A DNA stretch of 64,000 nt, taken from Nipponacmea schrenckii (Eukaryota; Mollusca; Gastropoda; Lottiidae). How positions within the stretch are numbered: position 1 is the first letter of the stretch; each line of letters opens with the position of its first letter. The notes under the pieces were generated by a model. The model ran no database searches. It saw only the letters and a program-made list of their open reading frames with translations, and was not told the origin of the DNA. The DNA lies in NCBI GenBank assembly GCA_030562195.1, contig JAUJPP010000003.1, forward strand, positions 47,064,602 through 47,128,601, read 5' to 3'. Below are positions 10,191-22,300 of this stretch, piece by piece. The translations under genes and the position numbers were made by a program.

Positions 10191-12485
10191 ACGCCCACAA
10201 TTGAAATGGCAGCCAATTCCTCTGAGAGATTAACAAGAGTTATCTTTTAATGGTAGAGTGTTTTGAAGTTTTAATAGGGTTCTACCTTGGGTGTTTCAGA
10301 ACATTCACACCAAGTTTCGCCCAAATTCAATAACGCATTGTAAATATTTTTCCATTGGTCTGATATTCAGTAGGGTTTATCCTTGGGTGAATACAAAAAC
10401 TTACACCAGGTTTCGTCAAAATCAACCACGAAACCAGGTCTCTATTGTGTCCACTGTGCAATGAATAAGTCATAGTAATTATTTGTAATTGGTCTGATTA
10501 TAATGTCCGCCTGTCACAATGTATGTCAGGGAATTTTGTTCAAAACTATAATGATCTGCTGAAATAGCTAATACCTATGATGATAAAACATAATACTTCT
10601 AATACCAATGTCGTAAAACCTTTGACCAATAATAACTAAAACTTCAAATGTTGATTTTCAAATGTTAAACACCCTAAAACCTCTATTGATTTAAAAGTAG
10701 CCTTATCACAAATGGTTTAGTAATAGCAACAAAGTAAAATTGTAAAAGCTTCTTCTACATAGCAATAGTGTAAAAGCATTAGTCGCAGAGCATTAATTCT
10801 AATATTCAAATTAGATGATGGGCGGGGCTTTAAAACCTGTCAATACACTTAGAAAAGCCCAAATAATTTCTCCCATGGAAAGATAGCTCTTAATTGATAA
10901 ACAAACATGGCCAATGAAATATTAACTGAAATTCACCAGCGAATTATAAACTTATAAACAGACATTCTTTGTCGGCCTAATCATGTATTTACTCATCAAT
11001 ATACTCCCTTTTTTATTTTACATTTTAATATGGACGTATATTGTCGTTCAACCTGGTCAGATCTTCATGAAACTTGATATGTGTCTTTGTCATCATAAAA
11101 TCTCGGTTCCTTTCGAAAACCAGTTTTACCCTCTTGATTAAGCGTGTGGCTGTATTACAGATAGAGGGGGGGGGACTACTCGTAGTTCCGGGAAAGCATG
11201 GGCCAAGGAATCAGACCTAATTTTTATTTCCTCGCACCGATCGGGATTCGAACCCACGCTACCTAGTCGCCTAGCAGACGACAGTCCAACTCGCTAACCA
11301 CTGAGCCATTCAACACCCCAAAAAAGTGGTTTCAGAACTCATTAGATTAGAGTTTTTATGTGATCTTTGTGAAATTTGGTATGGGTCTTTCTTATCTCTG
11401 TTACTTCCTCAATGTTCACAATCACAGTTCTAATTCGATTTATATTGAAAATATCTCCTTTTCTTTGACAATTTGATTTTTTGTAATTATGTTTTCTTTC
11501 ATATTTTAAGAAGAGTAAAAAAGAATTGCAGATGGATTTTTACCAGGCATAATAATAAATTCTTTATTTGGCTAACAATAAGTGATCTACATCTACTTCC
11601 ACTTTCGATACCGGTATGTCAAAAAAAATCAGTGGTCAAGACCATGCAAAATATTTATACGTTTTCTTTGGAATAAATATCCTTTAGTTTAAAGAGATGA
11701 GTACTTTTCTTTCATTAAAAGTTGGGGAAAAAATTGTAGATCCTTGAAAAATTTGAATGGAAAGGCATGAGGAATTAATGGTCTGACGCCTTAGTCTAAC
11801 CGGAAACCGTTATTATTCCACGGGAGAAATTATTTGGGCTTTTCTTAGTGTATTGAGTGACAGGTTTTAAAGCCCCGCCCATCATCTAATTTGAATATTA
11901 GAATAAATGCTCTGCGACTAATGCTTTCACACTATTGCTATGTAGAAGAAGCTTTTACAATTTTACATTGTTGCTATTACTAAACCATTTGTGATAAGGC
12001 TACTTTTAAATCAATAGAGGTTTTAGGGTGTTTAACATTTGAATATCAACATAAGAATCTGCCATTAGAAGTTTGAAGTTTTAGTTATTATTGGTCAAAG
12101 GTTTTACGACATTGGCATTAGAAGTATTATGTTTTTTCATCATAGGTATTAGCATTTCAGCAGATCATTATAGTTTTGAACAAAATTCCCTGCCATACAA
12201 TGGGCTTGTTCACAGCAAATTTCATACAAATCAGATGAAAACTGTAGTCGCTATCCCATTCACAGGCCAATTGCGATGCGTTTCGACTTAGTCAAGGGTA
12301 AACGTGAAAAAACCGTTCATCGAAAAATGCCAATATGATCTCATCAATATATATTATCACACCAAATTTCATTCAAATCCGATGAAAACTGTAGTATATA
12401 TCGCGTTCACAAGCCAGCTATAGACTGGCCGGTGGATGGACAGGGGTGACGACATTATACGACCACATTTATAATGTGGGCGTAT
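10191..12485. mobile_element. DNA element with ATACGCCCAC termini, containing a nested foldback
   Basis: The outer ends are ATACGCCCAC (10191-10200) and its complement GTGGGCGTAT (12476-12485). The same terminus occurs at 46914-47336 and a near variant at about 48480. Outer segments carry modules seen in other copies (TTTCATTCAAATC, GTTCACAAG, GGACAGGGGTGA). A second element of about 1.67 kb (10518-12192), with arms of about 360 bases, sits inside. Its arms share, for example, GATGATGGGCGGGGCTTTAA near 10814 and the complement near 11865. No transposase is present. Confidence 0.65.
11228..11320 (-). repeat. tRNA-like SINE head inside the foldback
   Basis: On the minus strand a box A-like TGGCTCAGTGGTTAGC is followed, about 45 bases on, by box B GGTTCGAATCC. 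It resembles a tRNA but does not close into a convincing acceptor stem, so it is read as a tRNA-derived SINE head in the loop of the foldback element. Confidence 0.5.
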
Positions 12486-13352
12486 GAAAGTGAAAAAAAA
12501 ATGTTGCTCTTCAAAGACAATAGTAAAATTAGTTCAAGCGTCAACTGTGTATGTTAGAAAATATATCGAAATATAACGGGTATAATATAACGAAAATTGT
12601 GTTTACTTAATTCCACAGTTGGTGTCACTTAAGACTAAAAACATCAAATATCAAAAACTAGCATCAGATGCATCGTTTACCCCTGAAGTATAAAATGAAA
12701 ATTGGATTGGTCTGGCTGAAATGGGTGTTTTTCTTTTGTTCATATTCATTTTTAATAGTTTAGACTTAGTAACAAACTAAATTTACAAGATGCTGTTTAG
12801 ATACAATAGTGAATTTAAATCCTTTTCTACTGCTTTTTTCATTATCACAAATCCGGTAGATTTCCTCAACTAAACAGATTAAGTGGATTTTTCTTCTGCC
12901 AGTTCAATTTCTATGAGTTCAATGAGCGTAGGTAAGAATTGGTAAAATTAATAAAAAATTTAGGTTGTCATAGCACAACATTGGATCTTTCCAAGATTTG
13001 TGGCAAATTCTTGATCAAATGAAATTGTATTAACAAGAAAATATAAATAGATCACGCCATAAACAAACATAAAAGACTTCGTCATTTATTCAGTCACATG
13101 ATCAATTGCGTTTTCGGACCAATAATGCTAATTCTTAAATACAACCTCCTAAACATAATATCGCAGTTAAAACATTCAAAATACTAGTAATAGGTGATTT
13201 TCCAACATAGCAAGTTTTAAGGCTTAAACCTAAATAACTAATTTTCAATAATTGACAATTTCTTTAACATCAGATATTTTACTTAATACAGTACATATCT
13301 GTTTATGATCTAAAATTGTACTTATCTAGCTGGAATAATGCAGTATTGAAAA
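12486..13352. other. PKS 3' flank
   Basis: No independent gene seen. On the minus strand an AATAAA lies at 13085-13090, a candidate poly(A) signal for the PKS. A possible alternative last exon of the PKS ends with a TAA near 12882: an acceptor ending GGCAG near 12900, then five codons reading EEKST after joining. Confidence 0.4.
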
Positions 13353-16300
13353 TCATATATACGTTTTGTTCTTTGTGTTCCATATGGCGGCAGTTATAGC
13401 CACTGAAGTAGAATTGCTCTTATAAATTGACCCCCAATTAACATTAGAAATTACAAATAGTACATTACCTCTGGTTTTGTCTTGAAGTTGCTGTATTGAA
13501 ATGGTGCGGTCTTTACTGACACATTCTAACATTGTATAGAAGTCTCCCAGAAAATCGTCAGCATCATTTTGATTATAGTTTTCACCACCCAGCATCAATT
13601 TAAACGTTGTCTTCTTAGCTTCAACCAATACCTTTACAACTGTTTCAATCCCAGTGTATGAATTTACACCACTAACTTTCAAATCTAGGTCTGCAGTATC
13701 AGCTACTTTGCTTAATTCATCAACAAACGTGAAATCCTGAAACACCATTTCATGTCTATCTAAATCTTTATTCTGACCTTCGGGAATAAGCTTCACTATC
13801 TCTGTGTATGGATATATCGCATGATCTATCGTTTTTAGAAATTCATCATAATTGTTCCGGAAGAAATCTTCAAAAGTTGTATCGGGTGGTGGCATGTTAG
13901 CAAATATTGGTACATGATTTGAAATGCACTCAACTCGTTTCTCTAAGGCAGAAGAGCGGCCAAATGGTCGTAAATTAACTGTCGTATTGATAACAACTCT
14001 TGACGTTTTGGACCTGGTTCCAAGAAGCAGTTGGTAGATAGTAATATATAGGTTTTTTGTAGTTGTACCAATGGATCTTGAAAGTGATTCACACACGTTT
14101 TGTATTTTTTGCGGCAATTCACGCTCACTCACACAGGCATGCCCTGTTTTTGGTCTAAAAGTTTTGTTTTTATTCATGGTTATATTTGGAACACCCATCT
14201 CAATTTGCTGCTTCCAAAACCTTTGTAGATCTGTTTTTTGTTCTGTGAGTACTTTGTCTAATATGTAACATACCGAATTTTGATTTTGATTAACTGGCGT
14301 TTGCGGGTTTTCAAAGGGTATATTGACATTGTATCGTATAGATTTTACCCAGTGTACGATTTCTCTTACAAATAAATCAACAGCCACTAAGTCGAATCCA
14401 ACATGATTAAATACAATGGAAAGTCTGATACTGCGAGGACTAATGGCAAATGTAAACCTCACTGGTCCCTTTGACCTGGTATCAAATTTCTTATAGTACC
14501 TTTTATTAAAGATCTCCTCGATATCAGGATCATTTGGGTTAACCTCATAAATATCCATTGCTCTTTCTATGTCCACTAACGATTTCGTTACCTCAGCTCT
14601 TTCAGGCAGTACACCTTTCTTCCAATCAAATAATGCTCTACAGATAGGATATCGTATCATCATAGTTTTGATAAAATTAATAGTCATTTCATTTGTTAAT
14701 TGTAGATTACCAAAATATAAATCACTAATATGATGGTAGGCTTTATATGTTTCTAAGTTATTCAAATGTAAATATCTTAGCTCTGGATACGAAATTTTGT
14801 CATTCGTATAATCCTCTTGGTTTTCTGATTTAAATTCGGTTCTTTCGCCCTCTTTGTATTTATCTTCTATTAGTTTGGACAAGGTATTGACAGTTGTTTC
14901 TGGTCCAAATAATAAATTCAACGGAACTTTCACACCTTCAAAGTCTTCTTTAACTTGGTTCACAAACGTCATTGCTTGCATCGAATCCATCCCTGCTTCA
15001 ATTAGTATTGTTGAATGTGATATCTCATCTGTTACTGACAAAATTCTTTCAACTAACTTGATGACGTAATCTTTAATAGTTTGAGAAATTTCATCTGCAG
15101 AAGCATCTTTCAATGATTGTAAATCAATCGGCAAAGGCATTGAAGATTCTTCCAGTTTGATAAAAGCTTTTGGTAAAATGGGGTGAAGTCTCTGTCTCGT
15201 GAATCCATCCGACTGTGATTCGATTTTTTGTAAATCCAAATTGGCAATCATAATTTGGCACTTATCAGTGAGAATAGCAGTCTCAAGACATGACTCTATC
15301 TCTTCTTTATCAATTGGGTTATATCCTAACCTGAATAGCTTGTCCAATGTTCGTTCGTGTCCTTCACCATGTTCTAACATTCCTACATTCAATGGCCCCC
15401 AATTTAACGTCTGCATTGTACGACCAAATTTACGTCTTATAGCTATCAAACTGTCTTGGAAGGCATTTCCCACACCATAATTACTTTGCCCAGGTGCACC
15501 AAGGGTAGCTGTAATGGACGAATGTAGTATAAAGAAATCCAACTTCATGTCCATGGTGGCCTCATGTAAATTCCACGCTCCCAAAATCTTTGGGTTTAAA
15601 CATAAAGTTATTTGTTCTTTAGTCATGTTTGAGAGAAGCGAGTCTTTCAATACAGCAGCTCCATAAAAAACACCTTTAATGTGAACACCCGCGTGTGCCG
15701 ATATGAATCTTTGTATTGCTTCTTTAACAGAACTTATATTCACTGCATCTACTGAATAACATTTTATAGTACAACCTGTTAATCCGGATAGCTCCTCAAT
15801 TGCAAGGATATCTTTTTCGGATGGATTTCTTCTGTTGAAAATTAAGATATAACCAGCTTGTTGAGTTGCTAACCACCTCACACATTGCAAACCTAATCCT
15901 GTTAGACCGCCAACAACAATATAACCACTTGTTTTACTGAATAATCGGCTCGGTGTTAAACGAATAGGAATATTTAATCCATCCTGTTTCAGGAGATCGA
16001 TATGAGTCGCTTTGAATAATCTTTGCATTGGATCTCGTGGACAGTTGGAATAGTCCATCTTCTTCATGATATTTTCAATGCCTTCTTTATGTTGCGTAAG
16101 CCATTTAGAGAGAACATGGTTGGCGGTGTGGATGTTAGCTTGTGAAAACATATCCAGTTCATGGATCCGTTGAACATTTAAATTGCGCAGTCGTCTTCCT
16201 AAGATCGCTGCCATATTTATTGGCAAAAGACTTGAAAATGCAATCACATTGCAGATGGAATCACTTTTCATAATGGCATCAATAATTGATTTGTCAAAGT

Positions 16301-19300
16301 CCACAAGGCAAATAATATCTTCCTCTTCCCAAATCGATGAAAAATCGTTAGGGTTAATAACTCGATACTCTACTTCCTTGAAAGTTAATATCAAACACAA
16401 TAATTCTAAATAAACTGAACGTCCTTCTTGGTGCACAATTGTTACATGTAAAGTTTTTAACTTTGAAGTTAAGGTCCAGAGACCAATTAATAAAGACAAC
16501 AGACCTGGTTCATAAAACGGTATAAGATTAAATGGAATACAACAGGAGAGGGGAACCATTACTTTATTTGCAGCTTCAACTGGGAAACAGGACACTAGTA
16601 AATTTCTTTCTTGATAACCAACACATTCTAAACAGTATATAGGCCATCCCTCACCATTGTGTTCTTGATCAGCAAGTAGGGGAAACAATAATTCGTCGGA
16701 ATGTAATACCAACTTGGTAACATTTAATAAATAAAAACCTGGTTCATCTTTTAGTGAAGTATTTCTTGTATACGATTTGAAGATATTTTTCACCACCGTA
16801 TCTCGTGATGTAGAAAATAGTTCAAAATCTACATCACCAGTGTCAGGTATTGATAAAAAAGTTTCACCTCTCGGTTCTTCCAAGTCAGTTATTTGATAAC
16901 TAAAAACATCATTTTTAGTGACTACTAGTTCACCATGATATTTCCAGTCTTCATTTAGTTTATTGAAGATAAATACCAGGCGATCTGTTTGAGAGTCCTG
17001 GAGATCGATAATATGGATAACTGGTCTCGCTTTCGTTTCTATTAATTCCCTTTGGACCGATCGTAGTCCAGCCCATAAACTTGAATGTATAACATTTTCT
17101 GGAATCATAGTTGTGGAGTCGGTACGAAGCTCGTCTATCCTCCATGTATTATTCAGATTTATCAAAATTCGTTTGATTTCATGCTGTTTAATACATTCCA
17201 GTACATCTTTAAACCATAACAAAAAGTCAGTAAGAGTTTTCTGAATTTCCAATCCACCAAGTTGATCATTATAAGCAACATTTATAAAGATGACTACGTA
17301 GCTATAGCTACTTAATATATCATCTAGTCTTTTTAAGTCTTTAATGTTGTCAACCAGGGGTATGACCAAATTTACTTCTTCATCTTGTTTTCGTCGCGGT
17401 TCAACAGATACAGACACGTATTTTAGAGCTTTGTGCTTGTCACTGCTGTTCTTCTCTGATATTGAGGACCAAGTTGGTACAAAAAACATCTTATGTGGTT
17501 TGTGTTCTTGGGTACCTATAATTTTAGATGTAAATGTTTCAATTCCAGCTATAGGATCCCCAGATGTTGAGCACAACAACAATTTGAATTGTAATTTAGT
17601 TTTAGAAGAGGAGTTCAGAAATTCGATATAGATGAGCATATTTTTCTGAACCTCACTGTAAACCCTCAATTTTCTGATTTGCACTGGTAAAGTGTGGAAA
17701 GTTTCAGATTTCACAAAGGCACCAGGCGCCTGAAGTAAACTATCAATTATAGCTGGATGTAGTATCATTCCTTTCAGCTCACCCCGTAAGAGGTCGTTAA
17801 TTTCCAATTCAATCAAGGCCTCTCTATCATTTCCGACACACTTCTTAATTACTGTCATCGCACTACCGTACGTAAAACCAAATTCTTTTAGACCTTCGTA
17901 TATTTGTTTCCCTGTCTTACTGAAGTTACAGCGATTTCGTATGTCTTCTATTTCAATTTTCGGTACAGGCTCATATAAACATCTAGAAATAGTGCCGGAA
18001 CTTATTGATTTAGAACCTTCAGACACTGTATAGTTCGTTTGATGATCATGTACTTCTACTATAGTGTCCAATTGCTTAGCTTCGCGATGAACCATAAAAA
18101 GTGGATTTATGAAATCAACAGTTACCGCTTGAAATGATACACTTTGGGATCTCAGAGAAGCTAAGGCAAGACCGACTTCTGCATAAAGTGCTCCCGGAAT
18201 CGTCACCAATCCGTTCACTCTATGTTCATAAATAGAACCAATGGTCTGAGGATCTATAAATACTTTGACGTTGTCTGTATCCGAAGAAAGTGTTTTTACA
18301 CATGGATGATTTTGCGTCGTTTGGTCAACACCCATCAGTTTTTCTTTGGCAACTGAAGGGACAAACATGTTGTCAACCCTGTTAAACTTATATTTTGGGT
18401 AATCTACTACATTAGCTTTTAAATCATCGAAACACTGCCACTGCACATCTACTCCATAGTTATAGAAATTACAAACAGCTTCTGTAATGCAATTGGTTTC
18501 ATTATTTACCTTCATCAGGGGTATTGAATCAAAAAGAACTTCATCACGAAATATATTTGGTAGATGAGTTTTAAGAATTGGTTGCGCTCCAATCTCAACA
18601 AAAATGTTGTTTATTGAAGGATCGTGGGCTTCAAGAACAGCTTGATATAATTTAACTGGTTCTCTGATGTTATCCGCCCAATATTGTGGTGTGATAAAAT
18701 CACCTTCTTTTGCCTTTAGACCACTCACAGTTGAAAATGTATCTATAGTGGGTTTCCCTCCACTTATTTCTGTGCAGTTCTTCATATCTTCCGAACTCGC
18801 GGACATGTGATGAGAATGAAAAGCACTTGTGACATTCAAATCTTTTAAGGTACAGTCAGCATCAACTTGCATAATTTCTTCTTTCAATCTGCCCACTATA
18901 TTTTCGTCACAACTAATTGTACAACTCTGTGGACTACTGAACACAGCTACACTGGCTTGTAATTCATACTTCCTTAAGACCTCTTGAATTTTATTTATTT
19001 CAATGTTAATAGCTACAAACATGCGGCCACCAATGCCTTGAGCCTGTACTCTGGTCCTATGATATATGATATATACAGCTTGTTCCAAACTAACTGCACC
19101 AGAAGCAAACGAGGCAGCTACTTCACCAATAGATTGTCCAATTATAGCATCAGGATGGATTCCAAAATTTTTCAATAAAACAAACAATGAAACCTGGCAA
19201 GCAAATGTAATAATTGGGCCAACATTGGCACTTCCTGTGTTACATCCGTTTCTCAGATATTCAGACAAATCCCAGTTTACATATTGTTTTAAAAGTCTTG

Positions 19301-22300
19301 TAATTTCATCAACAATAGAACGAAATACCCTATATCTATTAAACAGTCGTTGGCACATTCCGTCCCAATTGGTGCCTAAACCAGCAAACACAAAAATCAA
19401 CCTCTTCCGTTTATTCGGTTTATACTTTTCCACATGTTTGTAGATATTAATTCCATTTAGATTATCAATGATTTCGGGAATATTCTTACCAAACACAGCC
19501 AATCGAAAAAGGTAATGATTTCTTCTAACTGTTGATGTATACGATAAATCAGCAAGTTGATAATCCTTAACGTTATCACACATCGAGTCTTTCATCATTT
19601 TCAGTGATTCTTTTTCAACTGCACTCAGGCAAACGACTTTGGGTTGAGTAATCGGAATATTTTTACTCTGATTATTAGCCTTAAGCTTGTTTGTTGTGAC
19701 AATGGCGTGACAGTTACTTCCCCCAAAACTAAAACTATTAACAGATGACCGCAGAAACTCTCTGTTAGATTCGGGCCAATCTTGTAGTTCAACCGGGACT
19801 GTAAACCTATATTTTTCTAATGGAACGTCTTGACTGGGTCTTTCAAAATGAAGAGATTTCACAATTTGCTGATGTTTATGCATTAATAGAACTTTAATTA
19901 CACTTGCCACGCCAGCTGCCGGTTCAAGATGACCGATATTTGTTTTTACAGATCCAATAATTTTTGGTGTGGAATTATTTGCTGTTTGAAAAAATCTCCC
20001 TAAAGCTTTTACTTCAACGGGATCTCCAGCTTTAGTTCCAGTTCCTGAAATATTCCAAATATCCCAGTATTAAAATCTACAGGGTTTATATCCATAATGT
20101 GTCTTAATTTTAATAAAGGTGACTTTTAATTAATTAATTAATTAATAGATATGCGCAACATTTTTTGCATCAAGTCAGGGACTAAGCAGAATATCAATAA
20201 AGTCCAATCATAACAAAAATCCAAAATGACAAAAAACGCTTGGTAATTGGTCCGCATAACGAATTATCGGATTAATACGAAAATTAATAGGTTTCAGTCT
20301 TGAAAGTATGCCTATAGCTAAGAATTTTGTAATCGGAAACCTACCATGAGCTTCAATATAATCAACTGTTTGAGGATCAACATCATATTTACTAAATACA
20401 GTGTGCAACAATTTGATCTGTTGTTCCTCGGATGGGGTCGTTATTGGTGAGACTGTATGACCATCGTGGTTGGAGGCTGTAGATATCGTAGCCCAAATCC
20501 GATCATTGTCTTCCACTGCCTGAAACGATTGTTACAGATAAAAATATTATTGATTTGTATGATTTGTTTTAAATAAGATTCATCTTTGTCTAATAATCAA
20601 ATTGTGTGAAAGTCAGTCACGAATTGTTCTTACTAGAATGTTAACAAGCTTAAGAAAAATGCTTGTGGAATCCATTTGACTCTGATCTGCTTTGAAACGC
20701 TAAATTTAGACTCAATGTTTGTTCACGTAACGAAATGACGTCATATGAATGAAGGCGTATAAGAATTGATATTGTTTTTTTTATTATTAGTGAGTTTTTT
20801 AAACTTATTTAAATTAATTCATAATGTTCTTACAAAGTGATATTTAAACGTTTTATTGCCTTTTGCTAGAGATAATAAAAGAAACACAAAAATGCCATTG
20901 TTGTTGTGGAAACCTGTAAAGCGGTTTTCTATCTTTTTGAGTGTATCGGGGACACTTTTAGCTTCTATTTGGGACAGAAAAACTATCCACCCCACTCACA
21001 TGCTTCGTGTTATTCCAGAAATAATTTTTCGGAAGTGACGTCTCCGACAGGGTCGAACTGGTCAGACTGGATAATCGAGGACGACAGACTACATTAAACC
21101 ACATTATTTTTATTATCTCCCCTTACAATATGGCGTCTTTTGTTGATAAAAATGGCTAAAAGTGTCCCCGAAACACTCAAAAAAGATAGAAAACCGCTTT
21201 ACAATCCCTTTAAGGAATGTGGGCAAGTATGCATACTTAACAACCACAGCGTCAGGTTATGTACCGAATTAACTTAGAACACCTCTACTTTCTATTGATA
21301 TAAGTTCAGTTATGTTATATAATATGTATATATATGAAAATAAGGGAAACCAACTTTAACCGAAGACGAGTTTTTCTGGCAGATGTGAACAGCCGGATAT
21401 CTCGAATTTCGCCAGAATATTTTTACATTTTTGTACATAAATTAGGTGTCTAGATTGTTTTTGTTTTTTTTAACATTTAATAATGAAAATCACATTCTAG
21501 TGTCTCTGAGCACATACACGTTTTAGAAAACGTTTCGTCTGGCCAAAAAGAATTCAATGACATGTGAACATATGATTCAGAGCTGATTAAATATAATTAC
21601 AAGAATGGAAAGACAAGCGGTCGAATCAAAGACAGATACGATAATGAAGTTTTATCCTTCCCGCTCACTTACTTTTTGATAAGATTTTAAAATAACAATA
21701 CCACATCCTTCACCTCGCGCATAACCATCGGCATTCTCAGAGAAAGCTTGACATTGTCCTGTTGGTGATACCATACCAGCTTTAGAAAGTTGAATAGATA
21801 TATCAGGCGATAACATCAAGTTAACTCCGCCCGCAATTGCCATATCACATTCACCTATAGAAATAATTATCATGTGTTTATTCACTTATAATTATATTCA
21901 TGTAGGTGAATGTAATTTACTTTGGTGCCAAGACATAGGAAGTTAAAATAAGGAATGTGTACTAATCATGAAACATACATAGTCATAGACCGGTTCAGTT
22001 TGAAATTGTACAATTTATAAGAAGAACAACGTGTTGAAAATTCTACCTGATAAAATAGCTTGGTGAGCGAGATGTATGGCCATCAATGATGAAGAACAAG
22101 CTGTATCGATAGACATTGATGTTCCATGTAAATCAAATATATAACTGATTCTTGAAGAGACGATGCTGTTATTTGTTCCAGTAACTGTGTAGTTGTCAAA
22201 ATTAGAGGATGTTGATATAAAACCTGAATAATCAGTATTCATGACCCCTGCACAGAAAAAATATAATTTTGCCAATAACAACTAAAATATGTATAAATAC

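Noticed and set aside
14071..19443. Plus-strand open frames opposite the PKS
   Set aside because: Antisense shadows of the large PKS exon with no independent features.
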